A stretch of 64,000 bases of DNA from CBFDBF01 sp050291465 (GCA_050291465.1 JBNKJV010000012.1:1-64000), one strand, 5' to 3'. Positions 41,319 through 51,167 are shown, counted from the first letter of the stretch. Program-made: numbers and translations. The notes: generated by a model not told the origin, from the letters alone.

Positions 41319-43730
41319 TCAAACATTAGAAGAGTGAAACCGACGCAGCAGCAGGGAATTACTGACCACGCTGACCGAAGACAGGGCCATGGCCGCCCCG
41401 GCGATAACCGGGCTCAGCAGTCCGGACGCCGCGAGGGGTATGGCGACCACATTGTAGATCAGCGCCCAGAACAGATTCTGCCGGATCTTGTTGTAGGTGG
41501 CGCCGGACAGGGCGAGGGTATCCAGTACCAATGACGGATCAGGACGCATCAGGGTAATCCCCGCCGTATGCATGGCCACGTCCGTACCGCTGCCCATGGC
41601 GATCCCCACGTCGGCGGCGGCCAGGGCCGGGGCATCGTTGACGCCGTCGCCTACCATGGCCACCCGTCGTCCCTCCTTTCTGAGGGACTCAACCTCCGCC
41701 GCCTTATCCTCCGGCAACACCTCCGCCACCACCCGTTCGATACCGGCGGCGGCGGCCAGGGATCCGGCGGCATGGCGATTGTCGCCGGTAAGCATCACCA
41801 CCTGCGAACCCCGCCGCAGAAGTTCCCTGACCAATCCAGGTATACCCTCCCGCATGGGGTCGCTGACCGAGATCAGTCCCAGCAACCGTTCCCGCTCCCC
41901 CTTTTCGGCCACCCACAACAGAGTACGCCCCTCTTGTTCCAGGGATCGGGCCCGGGTAAGCAGCGGGCCCAGATCCACCCCCTGCTCCTGCATAAGGCGC
42001 CGGTTGCCGATAACCAGCGCCCGCTGCTCCACGCGGGCGGTTAACCCCCGTCCCGGAAGGCTGACAAATCCCGCAACGGCTGCCTGCCCCAGGCCCTCGG
42101 CCTCGGCCCGGGCCAGTACCGCCCTGGCCAGAGGATGCTCGCTCCCCTGTTGCGCAGATGCCGCCAGCCGCAGCAGTTCCCGCTCATCCCCGTCCACGGG
42201 GAACACGCCGTCCACCGTAGGCGTACCCCGGGTAAGGGTGCCGGTCTTGTCGAACAGAATGGTATCGCTTCGGTAGGCCTGCTCCAGGGCTTGAATGTCC
42301 TTGATCAGGATACCCCGCCTGGCCGCGACTCCGGTCCCGACCATAATGGCGGTGGGCGTAGCCAACCCCAAAGCGCAGGGGCAGGCGATCACCAACACCG
42401 ATACCGCCGCCAGGAATGCGGTCTCACCGTCACCTCCGATAGACCACCACCCGAGAAAGGTGACAACGGCGATGGCCACCACCACCGGCACGAACACGGC
42501 GGAGATCCGATCCACCAACCGCTCAACCGGCGCCTTCGCGGCCTGGGCATCCTCCACCAGACGGACAATCCGCGCCAGCAGGGATTCGCCGCCCACCGCG
42601 GTGGTGCGAACCCGCAGCAGGCCTTCGCCGTTGATGGAGCCGCCGGTTACCGAATCGCCGGGCTCTTTCCCCAGCGGCAGGCTCTCGCCGGTGATCAGGG
42701 ATTCATCCGCCTGACTGATCCCTTCCAGGATCACACCGTCCACCGGGATCCTTTCGCCGGGCCGGATCACCACCACTTCATGGTGCCGTACGCTCTCCGC
42801 CGGCACCTCGACGATCAGGCCGTCCCGTTCCACCCGCGCCGTCTCGGGCCGAAGATCCATCAGGGCGCGAATGGCAGAGGTGGCGCTGCGTTTGGCCCGC
42901 GCCTCCATGAATTTACCGAACAGCACCAGGGTGATCACCATGGCGGAGGCCTCAAAATAGAGCTGCCCCGCGCCACCGAATACCACCCAGGTGCTCAATC
43001 CCCAGGCGGCACTGGTACCCATGGCCACCAGTACGTCCATGTTCCCCGCCCCGCCCCGCAATGACTTGAAGGCGCCCGCGTAGAATCGCCTTCCGCTCCA
43101 GAACTGAACCGGCGTGGCCAGCAGCAGCTGGATCCACGGCGACAGTCCGGCATCCAGAAACCCCAACGGCATGAGCAGCATGGGAACGGCCAGGGGCAAC
43201 GTCAGCGCGGCGGCCACCAGAAGTTCCATCAGATCACGCCGGTTGCGCCGCCGGATCCGCTCCTCCTCCATGGCCTGCTGCTCCGCGGCGGTCCTTGCCG
43301 GCACCGCCTCGAACCCCGCCTTGCGGACCTCCTCCATCAGTTGTTCCAGGGTTATGGTACCCGCGGGCACGGTCACCGTGGCCCGTTCCGTCATCAGGTT
43401 TACTACCGCCCGATTCACCCCCGGCAGCCGCGCCAACACCCGCTCCAGTCGGCTGGAACAGGCGGCACAGGTCATACCGCTTATCTGCAGCTCCAGGGTC
43501 TCCAGAGGCACGCTGTAACCGCTGCGGGCGATGGCCGCTTCCACATCAGTTACCCCGATCTGGTCGGGATCGATTTCCAAGCTGGCAATACCGGTAGCCA
43601 GGGAAACCGAGGCGCTCGCCACACCCTCCACCTTACCCAGCACCCGCTCCAGACGGGTGGAACAGGCGGCACAGGTCATTCCCTCCACCGGGAGCCTCAG
43701 CTTATAGGTATGATCTTTGGTACCTTCCAC
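41319..43730 (-). CDS. copA: Copper-translocating P1B-type ATPase
   Basis: Exports Cu(I) from the cytoplasm. Two N-terminal HMA domains each have GMTCAAC. Eight membrane helices follow. The membrane metal site CPCALGLATP, the phosphorylation motif DKTGTLTRGTPTV and GDGVNDAPALAAADVGIAMG are intact, so it is an active CPC-type pump. The frame opens with TTG at 43766 (815 aa), but the GTG at 43730 has AGGA about 8 nt upstream and begins directly before the first HMA domain, so I prefer it (803 aa). I found no recognisable CueR-type dyad upstream. Confidence 0.96.
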   Translation of the reverse strand: MEGTKDHTYKLRLPVEGMTCAACSTRLERVLGKVEGVASASVSLATGIASLEIDPDQIGVTDVEAAIARSGYSVPLETLELQISGMTCAACSSRLERVLARLPGVNRAVVNLMTERATVTVPAGTITLEQLMEEVRKAGFEAVPARTAAEQQAMEEERIRRRNRRDLMELLVAAALTLPLAVPMLLMPLGFLDAGLSPWIQLLLATPVQFWSGRRFYAGAFKSLRGGAGNMDVLVAMGTSAAWGLSTWVVFGGAGQLYFEASAMVITLVLFGKFMEARAKRSATSAIRALMDLRPETARVERDGLIVEVPAESVRHHEVVVIRPGERIPVDGVILEGISQADESLITGESLPLGKEPGDSVTGGSINGEGLLRVRTTAVGGESLLARIVRLVEDAQAAKAPVERLVDRISAVFVPVVVAIAVVTFLGWWSIGGDGETAFLAAVSVLVIACPCALGLATPTAIMVGTGVAARRGILIKDIQALEQAYRSDTILFDKTGTLTRGTPTVDGVFPVDGDERELLRLAASAQQGSEHPLARAVLARAEAEGLGQAAVAGFVSLPGRGLTARVEQRALVIGNRRLMQEQGVDLGPLLTRARSLEQEGRTLLWVAEKGERERLLGLISVSDPMREGIPGLVRELLRRGSQVVMLTGDNRHAAGSLAAAAGIERVVAEVLPEDKAAEVESLRKEGRRVAMVGDGVNDAPALAAADVGIAMGSGTDVAMHTAGITLMRPDPSLVLDTLALSGATYNKIRQNLFWALIYNVVAIPLAASGLLSPVIAGAAMALSSVSVVSNSLLLRRFHSSNV

Positions 43731-43968
43731 CGGTTTTTCCTGATTCGCGATCAAGCAATTAGACAACAGGTTACGTGACGATCATTCTGGCTTCTATCCG
43801 CACTAGTTTGTGCCGGGTATCCGGAAAATCAAATCTTTGTCCCCGTTATTACCCTGGAGAATACCCGCTTTTCCCCTTCCCGGGATGAAACAGGGGCGCA
43901 ACCCGTCCCTCTTGGGTTACACTCGGGGCTTACGCGGAATTACGGCAAACCCGTTACGATACAGACGT

Positions 43969-44982
43969 ATGAGATACCACGGCCCCTTCCCCGGCGATTC
44001 CGGCGGCGAAAAAACCGGCATCCTGCTGGTGAATCTCGGGACTCCGGATTCTCCCGAAACCGGGGACGTGCGCCGCTATCTCGCCCAGTTTCTCAGCGAC
44101 CCGCGGGTGGTGGAGATGCCGCGCCTGTTATGGAAGGCCGTTCTGCACGGGATTATCCTTCGCTCCCGGCCGCGACGCTCCGCGGAGGCCTACCGTAAGG
44201 TCTGGACCGAGACAGGCTCGCCCCTGCTCAGCATCTCCCGCCGCCAGGCCGCAGCCCTGCAGGCGGAGCTGGACACCCGCGCAGCCGGCCTGTTCCACAT
44301 TGAATTGGCCATGCGGTATGGAAACCCCTCCGTGGCTTCCGGTCTGGAACGACTGCGCCAAGCCGACGCCCGGCGCTTTATAATACTGCCGCTCTACCCG
44401 CAGTACTCGGCCACTACCACCGCCTCTTCATTCGACGCCGTTACGGAAACCCTGCGGCGATGGCGTTGGCTACCGGAGCTGCATCTAATTAACCACTACC
44501 ACGACAATCCCGCCTATATCGAGGCATTGGCTGATTCGGTACGCCGCTTCTGGTCCCGACAGGGGGAGCCGGAACGGCTGCTGATCTCATTCCATGGGAT
44601 TCCCAAAGAGTACGCGGACAAGGGCGACCCCTATCCGGAGCAGTGCCGCACCACCGCCCGCCTGCTGGCGGAGAAACTGGGTTTGGATGACAGCCGATGG
44701 GCGCTGTCGTTTCAGTCCCGGTTCGGCCGCCAGGAATGGGTCCAACCCTATACCGATGAGACCCTCCGACGCTGGGGAGAGGAAGGAGTCGCCGCGGTCC
44801 AGGTAATCTGCCCCGGCTTCGCCGCGGATTGCCTCGAAACCCTGGAGGAGATCGCGGTAGAGAACCGGGACTGCTTTCTGCATGCGGGCGGCGGTGAGTT
44901 CCACTACATCCCCGCGCTCAATGATGATTCAGCCCACATCAAGGCGCTGGCGGACCTGGTGCTTGGGGCGGTTAGAAGTTAG
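43969..44982 (+). CDS. hemH: Ferrochelatase
   Basis: Inserts Fe2+ into protoporphyrin IX, the last step of haem synthesis. The 337 residues open with KTGILLVNLGTPDSPE; the active-site histidine is in LISFHGIP and the conserved glutamate in CPGFAADCLETLEEI. The ATG at 43969 gives the family start; upstream codons are spacer. No C-terminal Fe-S cysteines, as in other proteobacterial enzymes. The stop lies inside the first unit of a TAGTTGGTAG tandem array. Confidence 0.96.
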   Translation: MRYHGPFPGDSGGEKTGILLVNLGTPDSPETGDVRRYLAQFLSDPRVVEMPRLLWKAVLHGIILRSRPRRSAEAYRKVWTETGSPLLSISRRQAAALQAELDTRAAGLFHIELAMRYGNPSVASGLERLRQADARRFIILPLYPQYSATTTASSFDAVTETLRRWRWLPELHLINHYHDNPAYIEALADSVRRFWSRQGEPERLLISFHGIPKEYADKGDPYPEQCRTTARLLAEKLGLDDSRWALSFQSRFGRQEWVQPYTDETLRRWGEEGVAAVQVICPGFAADCLETLEEIAVENRDCFLHAGGGEFHYIPALNDDSAHIKALADLVLGAVRS

Positions 44983-45115
44983 TAGTTGGTAGTTAGTAGT
45001 TGGTAGTTCGTAGTTGGTAGTTCGTAGTTGGGAAAAAACGGCGGGCACAGCCCGCCCTACTGATAACTGATAACTGATAACTGATAACTGATAACTACAA
45101 ACTTCCAACTTCATA
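44975..45115. repeat. Tandem-repeat cluster: TAGTTGGTAGT array, REP hairpin, ATAACTG array
   Basis: From 44975 an array of degenerate 7-8 nt units (GTTAGTA / GTTGGTA / GTTCGTA) runs to about 45030; a hairpin GGCGGGC-aca-GCCCGCC follows at 45040-45056; then five tandem copies of ATAACTG run to about 45098. The cluster covers the hemH stop and the 3' end of the DUF523 gene, whose last codons lie inside it. A shorter GTTGGTAG array recurs at 46946-46975. Confidence 0.8.
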
Positions 45116-45613
45116 CTCCAGCACTTCCCTCAGAAACCGTTCGCACCGCTCCGGGTCCGCGATGTCCGATTCGTCCGCCAGCGGCAGTTCCGGGTAGTAC
45201 GCCTGCAGTATGTGAATAAAGATGCCGTCACCCGCCCATAGGGGCCGATGACCTTCAGGGTCATAGATAGGGACGCTACCCAGGGCGCAGCTCGGGGAAC
45301 GGGCTTTACAGATGAATCCGGAAAGGGTGTTTAGACGCGGCACGAGCTGTCGCGCATAAGACTCAAGCCGCTGTGTCACATCCAGGCCGGGATCATCACG
45401 CCCCAGGGCCCGCGGACGTTCAGGATTACCCACCAGATTGACCGGCGGCCGGGGAATCCCCAGTCCCGCATCCGCTTCCGGGCAGACGGCCACCAGATCG
45501 AAGTAACACCCAAGGATGTCGCAGATGAAGGGGTCCCGCTTGTGGCCCCCGTCGTAGCGGACCGGCCGGCCGAGCAGGCAACTGCTGACGCCGATAAGGG
45601 GACGGCGAGGCAC
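45095..45613 (-). CDS. DUF523 family protein
   Basis: About 172 residues. PLIGVSSCLLGRPVRYDGGHKRD at the start and VCPEADAGLGIPRPPVNL in the middle are the DUF523 signature, with conserved cysteines (SSCLLG, VCPE, ICKARSPSC). Function unknown. The longer open frame runs into argG, so I chose the GTG at 45613, 13 bp after the argG stop, with a GGGG six bases upstream. Co-transcription with argG is likely. Confidence 0.82.
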   Translation of the reverse strand: MPRRPLIGVSSCLLGRPVRYDGGHKRDPFICDILGCYFDLVAVCPEADAGLGIPRPPVNLVGNPERPRALGRDDPGLDVTQRLESYARQLVPRLNTLSGFICKARSPSCALGSVPIYDPEGHRPLWAGDGIFIHILQAYYPELPLADESDIADPERCERFLREVLEYEVGSL

Positions 45614-45626
45614 GGATACCCCGCTT

Positions 45627-46865
45627 CTACCCCTTACGCTCCAGCCCTCCACGACGCTGGGCGGCGACCCGCAGGCGCAGGGCGTTAAGCTTGATAAAGC
45701 CCTCCGCGTCCGCCTGATTGTAGGCACCGGCATCGTCTTCGAAGGTGACGATGGATTCATCAAACAGGCTGTTACTGTCGGACTTGCGACCCACGACTAC
45801 CACATTGCCCTTGTAGAGCTTGAGACGCACCACGCCGTTGACCACCTGCTGGGTCTGGTCGATGGCCGCCTGCATCATCTCCCGTTCCGGGCTCCACCAG
45901 TAGCCGTTATAGACCAGCTCGGCATAGCGCGGCATCAGTTCGTCCTTCAAGTGGGCCGCTTCCCGGTCCAGGGTCAGGGACTCCATGGCGCGATGCCCCC
46001 TGAGCATGATGGTACCGCCTGGGGTTTCGTAACAGCCACGTGATTTCATACCCACGTAGCGGTTCTCCACGATATCGCTGCGACCTATGCCGTTCTCCCC
46101 ACCCAGCCTGTTGAGGGTGGCCAGTACGGTGGCGGGACTCATACGTTCTCCGTCAATAGCCACGATATCGCCCTGTTCGTAGCTCAGTTCGATATAGGTC
46201 GGCTTATCCGGCGCCTCTTCCGGAGAGACGGTCCAGCGCCACATATCTTTTTCCGGCTCGGCCCAGGGATCCTCGAGGATGTCGCCCTCGTAGGAGATAT
46301 GCAACAGGTTGGCATCCATGGAGTAGGGTGACTTTTTACCCTTCTTGGCGAAATCCACCGGTATGTCGTGCTCTTCCGCGTATTTCATCAGTTTTTCCCG
46401 GGAGAGCAAATCCCACTCGCGCCAGGGCGCAATGATGCGCACCCCGGGCTTCAGGGCATACGCACCCAGTTCGAAACGCACCTGGTCGTTACCCTTGCCG
46501 GTGGCGCCGTGGGATATGGCGTCGGCGCCGGTCTCGTTGGCTATCTCCACCAGGCGTTTGGCGATCAGAGGACGGGCGATGGAGGTGCCGAGCAGGTACT
46601 CCCCCTCGTAGATCGCGTTGGCCCGGAACATGGGAAAGACGTAATCCCGCACGAACTCCTCCCGCAGATCATCAATATAGATCTCCTTGACCCCCATGGC
46701 CTCGGCCTTGGCCCGAGCCGGTTCCAGTTCCTCACCCTGGCCGATATCGGCGGTAAAGGTGACCACTTCGCAGTGATACGTCTCCCGCAGCCACTTGAGG
46801 ATAATGGAGGTATCCAGGCCGCCCGAATAGGCCAGCACCACCTTTTTAACACCGGACTCTGACAT
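45627..46865 (-). CDS. argG: Argininosuccinate synthase
   Basis: Joins citrulline and aspartate with ATP in arginine synthesis. The P-loop-like AYSGGLDTSIILKWL is at residues 9-23, and GATGKGNDQVRFELG and YVGMKSRGCYETPGG follow as expected. 412 residues, normal length. Other arginine genes are not nearby. The DUF523 gene follows immediately. Confidence 0.97.
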   Translation of the reverse strand: MSESGVKKVVLAYSGGLDTSIILKWLRETYHCEVVTFTADIGQGEELEPARAKAEAMGVKEIYIDDLREEFVRDYVFPMFRANAIYEGEYLLGTSIARPLIAKRLVEIANETGADAISHGATGKGNDQVRFELGAYALKPGVRIIAPWREWDLLSREKLMKYAEEHDIPVDFAKKGKKSPYSMDANLLHISYEGDILEDPWAEPEKDMWRWTVSPEEAPDKPTYIELSYEQGDIVAIDGERMSPATVLATLNRLGGENGIGRSDIVENRYVGMKSRGCYETPGGTIMLRGHRAMESLTLDREAAHLKDELMPRYAELVYNGYWWSPEREMMQAAIDQTQQVVNGVVRLKLYKGNVVVVGRKSDSNSLFDESIVTFEDDAGAYNQADAEGFIKLNALRLRVAAQRRGGLERKG

Positions 46866-46945
46866 GAGTTAACTCCCGAAAAACAGCCCGCAGACAAGCG
46901 GACCCTTAGCGTAAAAACGGGGCATTATAGCGCAGATGGGGGGTG

Positions 46946-46975
46946 AAGTTGGTAGTTTGAAGTTAGTAGTTGGTA
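46946..46975. repeat. Short GTTGGTAG tandem array between herA and argG
   Basis: GAAGTTGGTAGTTTGAAGTTAGTAGTTGGTAG: degenerate units of the array seen at 44975. An inverse piece (CTACTTCAAACTACC) at 47008-47022 overlaps the end of the HerA-type gene, so the 150-bp gap can fold on itself. Confidence 0.6.
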
Positions 46976-47016
46976 GCGGCCGGGGACAGCCGCAGAGCAC
47001 CACTCCCTACTTCAAA

Positions 47017-48660
47017 CTACCTGGTTTTCCTTCCCTGCCGCTGCCAGCGGTCGACGATTTCGTTCACGTTCAGATCATCCGGACCCTCGCGCCACTGGGT
47101 GTAGAAATCCACGTCGTTACTGTTGGGTGGCGGATTCGGCGCCCGCATCTGGAAACGGGTCAGAACGGGCGAGGCCTCACCAAGGGCGACCGCTTCACCC
47201 CGGGCAAGAGAGGAAAGGATATCCACCAGGTCCCCCTCGGAGTCCGGTACCAGATCGCGTATGTATTGCTGGTCATCCGGGTTGGTCACGCGAAAGCAGA
47301 GGAAACTGCCGCACTGAGAGAGCACCGTCTCTGACAGTTCATGGGGACGCTGACTCACCACCGCCAACCCAACACCATACTTTCTCCCTTCCTTGGCGAT
47401 CCGCTCCATGGACTTGCGGGTACCCTCGTAGCCGGAACCGCCGGCGCGGGGAATATAGGCGTGCGCTTCTTCGCATACCAGCAGGATCGGAAACTGCCGT
47501 GAGTGAGGGTTCCAGTAGTTGAACTCGAATGCCAGTCGGCCGATCTGTGCCGACACGGTAGGACGCACATCGAACGGTACCGAGCTGAAATCGATAACGG
47601 TCACCTGATACTTGTGTTCCCTCAGGCCGACGAATTCGCGCAACAGATCCGCCAGCGTCTTGGAGGAGTTACGTCGTTTTGGTTTGAACAGAAAATTGTA
47701 ACGCACGTCATTCAGACGGCTTTGCAGCTTGATCAGGAACTCGTCGAACTGCCCGAACAGAGGGCCTTTCACCTTACCGAAGTCGGTGGTCTGTTCGTTG
47801 GCCCGCTTAAAATGGTGGTAAAGCTCGGCCAGAGGAAAATAGATCGGGGAATCGATGGAGACCTTTTCCGGCTCAATGTCCTGGTTGGCCTTTTTGCGCA
47901 GGTTGTATACCACCTCACGTAGAAACGCCATCTGAATGGTGGCGTTTTCGTCGGAACGATCGATCAACAGATCCACCAGTTCACCGTAGGTAAGCAGCCA
48001 GTAGGGGATTTCCAGTTCCCGGGCATCGATGGACTGGACAATCTTCTTATCGAAGGCGGTACGCCTTTTCCCGTCGTTGTCCGTCCAGACATACTCCCCG
48101 TGCAGGTCGAGCACGATGATATGGGCCTTCGGCATGATGGACACCGCCTTCTGGATCAAGGAGGTCACACCCCAGGACTTACCGGACCCGGACTGCCCGA
48201 GAATGGCCAGGTGGCGGCCGAACATGACCGCCGGATCGAGGTAGACACGCATGGCCGGATAGGAGGGCATATGCCCCAGATCAAAACCCATGGCACGATA
48301 ACGTTCGAACATCACACCGATATCGGAACTCCCCATCAGATGCACTTCGGCACCCGGGGTCGGATATCGACTTATACCACGGGAAAAATGCCCCTCCTTG
48401 GACAGCTCCCCCACCGGAATAAGGGAGATCACCCCTTTCCCGGAGCTCGCCTCTTCAGCGGCCTGCGCCACCAGCCCGATCACCTTAATGCCCTTCTGCT
48501 CTATTCGCAGATAGGTACCCACCTGGCCAACAAGCAGTTCTTCTTTACCCAGGGTGAGAAGAGGAAAACTGTCGGAATGGTCCACCGTCAATTCGGCCTT
48601 AAGCCCGTTTTCACGAACCTCTATGATCCGTCCGATAAGGGTGGTCGATGCTTGCGTCAT
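47017..48660 (-). CDS. HerA-type ATP-binding protein (FtsK-HerA superfamily)
   Basis: 547 residues. An N-terminal beta-barrel (HAS-barrel like, residues 1-100: LIGRIIEVRENGLKAELTVDHSD) precedes a RecA-like ATPase with Walker A GQSGSGKS near 155, a helical insertion and Walker B ILLVCEEAHAYIP near 395; the conserved arginine/glutamine SQRPHELSETVLSQCGSFLCFRV follows. HerA enzymes form hexameric DNA translocases, usually with NurA nuclease; no nurA or other partner is adjacent, and no nuclease domain is fused. Its biological role here is therefore open. Confidence 0.85.
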   Translation of the reverse strand: MTQASTTLIGRIIEVRENGLKAELTVDHSDSFPLLTLGKEELLVGQVGTYLRIEQKGIKVIGLVAQAAEEASSGKGVISLIPVGELSKEGHFSRGISRYPTPGAEVHLMGSSDIGVMFERYRAMGFDLGHMPSYPAMRVYLDPAVMFGRHLAILGQSGSGKSWGVTSLIQKAVSIMPKAHIIVLDLHGEYVWTDNDGKRRTAFDKKIVQSIDARELEIPYWLLTYGELVDLLIDRSDENATIQMAFLREVVYNLRKKANQDIEPEKVSIDSPIYFPLAELYHHFKRANEQTTDFGKVKGPLFGQFDEFLIKLQSRLNDVRYNFLFKPKRRNSSKTLADLLREFVGLREHKYQVTVIDFSSVPFDVRPTVSAQIGRLAFEFNYWNPHSRQFPILLVCEEAHAYIPRAGGSGYEGTRKSMERIAKEGRKYGVGLAVVSQRPHELSETVLSQCGSFLCFRVTNPDDQQYIRDLVPDSEGDLVDILSSLARGEAVALGEASPVLTRFQMRAPNPPPNSNDVDFYTQWREGPDDLNVNEIVDRWQRQGRKTR

Positions 48661-48829
48661 ATCATTTCCCTTCTGCGTTACTGACCTAATACGGCTCTCT
48701 CAAGGGGGCGGTTGCCGTTGGAACCAGCGAATTCATCATAGATTCTTTCGTTTTTAGCGGCAAAAACAGAGAAAGGTTAACCCATATCCGGGGAGGAAGT
48801 TGTGGGTCAGCACAAAAAACAGGAATCTC

Positions 48830-50272
48830 TCAGTTTCTCCTGCGCGGAGGCATAAGGTCAGTAACAGTACCCTCCGCCAGTTCCGCCGCCATACACAGCG
48901 TCTCGTTCAATGTAGGATGGGGATGTATACAAGCGCCGAGCCGCCCCGCAGTCAGGCCCGTTTCCAATGCCAGTACCGCTTCCCCGATCAGCTCTCCGGC
49001 GTTGTGTCCCACGATCCCTACTCCAAGAATACTTCTACTGTCCGGATCCAGAAGCAGCTTGGTCATACCTTCCTCATGACCGATACCTATGGCGCGACCA
49101 CTGGCTGCCCAGGGAAAAGCGGCCTTTTCATACGCGATCCCCCGTTCCTTCGCCGCCGTCTCCGTCAGGCCCGCCCAGGCCACCTCCGGCTCGGTATAGG
49201 CCACTGACGGAATCACCCCTTCACCACTCTCGGTCTCCAGACCCGCGATGGTTTCCGCAGCTATCCTGGCCTCGTGGGACGCCTTGTGCGCCAGCATCGG
49301 TCCGCCCGTCACGTCGCCGACCGCGAAGATATGTGCAACATTCGTTCGTTGGCAGGCATCCACTTTAATGAATCCGTGCTGATCGACCTCCACTCCCGCC
49401 CGTTCGGCGTTAATCGATCCGCCGTTCGAGGTACGGCCCACCGCCACCAGCACCTTGTCGTATAGCGCTGACTCCGGCGCACCGTCACCCTCGAAAAAGA
49501 CCTCCAAGCCCGTATCCCGCGCCTCGATTCCCGAGACCCTGGTGGAAAGCATAACGCGGTTGTAACGTTTTCCGATCAGCTTCTGCAAGGGACGCACGAG
49601 ATCACGATCACAACCAGGTATCAAGGACGGCAACATCTCCACCACATCTATTCTGGAGCCCAGAACGCTGTAGACCGCGGCCATTTCCAATCCGATGATA
49701 CCGCCGCCGATTATCAGAAATCGTTCCGGAACATCCTCAAGGGCCAGGGCCCCGGTGGAGTCGATAAGACGCGGATCATCATAGGGCAGTCCGGGGATAC
49801 GGGTAGGCCGGGATCCGCAAGCGATAATTGCATGCTTGAACGAGATCGATGCCGGCGCATCGCCGCCGTCCACAAGGATCCTCCCGGAGCCCTCGAACCT
49901 TCCACAGCCCCGCACCACCTCGACCTTGCGCTGCTTCGCCAACATGGCAAGACCGGTGGTCAGTTTCTTCACCACCTGCTCCTTGCCGCCCCGGAGCTGC
50001 TCGAGATCTATCTCCGGAGGCGCAAATCGAATACCCATACGCGTCATCGCCTCCGCCTCGCGAATGGTTGCCACCGCATGCAGCAACGCCTTCGAGGGGA
50101 TGCACCCGACATTGAGACAGACCCCACCCAGGGCGGCATGACGTTCAACGAGTACGGTTTTCAGACCCAGATCGGCCGCGCGAAAAGCGGCCGTATAACC
50201 ACCGGGTCCCGCCCCGAGGACAACAACGTCAGCCTCCAGTTCCATCCCGCTTCCAGTCACCTCACCACTCAT
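48830..50272 (-). CDS. lpdA: Dihydrolipoyl dehydrogenase (E3)
   Basis: Reoxidises dihydrolipoyl groups of 2-oxoacid dehydrogenases and the glycine cleavage system, passing electrons to NAD+ through FAD. The FAD motif VVVLGAGPGGYTAA opens the protein; the redox disulfide is GGVCLNVGCIPSK; the NAD-binding GGGIIGLEMA is central and the C-terminal catalytic HPHPTLNETL is present. No lipoyl domain is fused and no E1/E2 genes are adjacent. The ATG at 50272 has GAGG 9 nt upstream; an internal ATG at 50245 is possible. Confidence 0.93.
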   Translation of the reverse strand: MSGEVTGSGMELEADVVVLGAGPGGYTAAFRAADLGLKTVLVERHAALGGVCLNVGCIPSKALLHAVATIREAEAMTRMGIRFAPPEIDLEQLRGGKEQVVKKLTTGLAMLAKQRKVEVVRGCGRFEGSGRILVDGGDAPASISFKHAIIACGSRPTRIPGLPYDDPRLIDSTGALALEDVPERFLIIGGGIIGLEMAAVYSVLGSRIDVVEMLPSLIPGCDRDLVRPLQKLIGKRYNRVMLSTRVSGIEARDTGLEVFFEGDGAPESALYDKVLVAVGRTSNGGSINAERAGVEVDQHGFIKVDACQRTNVAHIFAVGDVTGGPMLAHKASHEARIAAETIAGLETESGEGVIPSVAYTEPEVAWAGLTETAAKERGIAYEKAAFPWAASGRAIGIGHEEGMTKLLLDPDSRSILGVGIVGHNAGELIGEAVLALETGLTAGRLGACIHPHPTLNETLCMAAELAEGTVTDLMPPRRRN

Positions 50273-50364
50273 TTCGATACCTCGGATTCTATTCCCATGG
50301 GTACTGCCCAATGACATAGGATAATGAAACAGCAGGCGCAGGAATAGCTCTTCACTCCAATACA

Positions 50365-50392
50365 AGAAAAGCCCCTATCAAGGGGCTTTTCT
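50365..50392 (-). terminator. Intrinsic terminator of mlaA
   Basis: AGAAAAGCCCCT-atca-AGGGGCTTTTCT, a perfect 12-bp stem whose end provides the T-tract on either strand. It lies 35 bp past the mlaA stop and upstream of lpdA, isolating the two transcripts. Confidence 0.9.
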
Positions 50393-50426
50393 GCAATGCT
50401 TGGAGGGTTATGCCGTATTTCCCGCT

Positions 50427-51167
50427 CTATTCCAGCTCCTCCCAGTCACCTTCCTCCCACTCCTCTTCCGGAGGATTGCCGTCATAGACCTCGTTGCGCC
50501 GTTTCTGTAGATAGGCGTCACGAACGAACTCATACTCGTCCAGGGCGGCCTCTTCCACCACACGACTCGCACCCAGCAGGTCCGCACGCTTGTCGATGCC
50601 GCGCAACGCTATCAACCCGTAACGCAAACGGGCCGGATCCACATAGGTTACCGGATCCGTATACCAATCAACCACCAGCCCGACAGTATCACGACCGTCA
50701 CTTGGGCCGAGAACCGGAAGTACGATATAGGGACCGGGCCCCACACCCCAGGCACCCAGGGTCTGGCCGAAATCTTCGCCGTATTTGTCGAGATTCATAT
50801 TGCTCGCTACATCGAAAAATCCGAGCACACCGACGGTGGAATTGACCAGCACCCGACCGGTATCAGAGGCGGCACGGGTCAATTTGAACTGCAGAAGATT
50901 ATTGATGGCGGAACCCACATCATCGAGATTGCTGAAGAAATTGGTAATCCCCTTGTCCGCGGGTGCCGGCATAATCGCCCGATAACCCCTGGCCAGAGGT
51001 TTGATCAGCACCTTGTCCAGGGCATCGTTGAATTCATACATCGCCCGATTTATCGGTTCGATGGGATCCCGCGGATCACGGGTTTCACTGGAGGCACATC
51101 CCGCCAACACCAGCACGGTCGTGATCGAGAATACCTTAAATGTTACAAAAAAATTCTTATTCAACAT
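50427..51167 (-). CDS. mlaA: MlaA (VacJ) outer-membrane lipoprotein
   Basis: Removes phospholipids from the outer leaflet of the outer membrane and passes them to MlaC. The signal peptide ends in the lipobox LAGC with C24. The family core follows: DPIEPINRAMYEFNDALDKVLIKPLARGYR, NLDDVGSAINNLLQ, and DFGQTLGAWGVGPGPYIVLPVLGPSDGRD. The acidic C-terminal tail (EEEWEEGDWEELE) is a common extension. The other Mla genes are not here. 246 residues. Confidence 0.96.
   Translation of the reverse strand: MLNKNFFVTFKVFSITTVLVLAGCASSETRDPRDPIEPINRAMYEFNDALDKVLIKPLARGYRAIMPAPADKGITNFFSNLDDVGSAINNLLQFKLTRAASDTGRVLVNSTVGVLGFFDVASNMNLDKYGEDFGQTLGAWGVGPGPYIVLPVLGPSDGRDTVGLVVDWYTDPVTYVDPARLRYGLIALRGIDKRADLLGASRVVEEAALDEYEFVRDAYLQKRRNEVYDGNPPEEEWEEGDWEELE

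Noticed and set aside
43731..43968. CueR-type operator upstream of copA
   Set aside because: No MerR-family dyad with a long-spaced promoter could be found; only short chance palindromes.
47017..48660. HerA-based anti-phage defence system
   Set aside because: No Sir2, DUF4297, nuclease or other effector gene is adjacent; the flanking genes are argG and lpdA.
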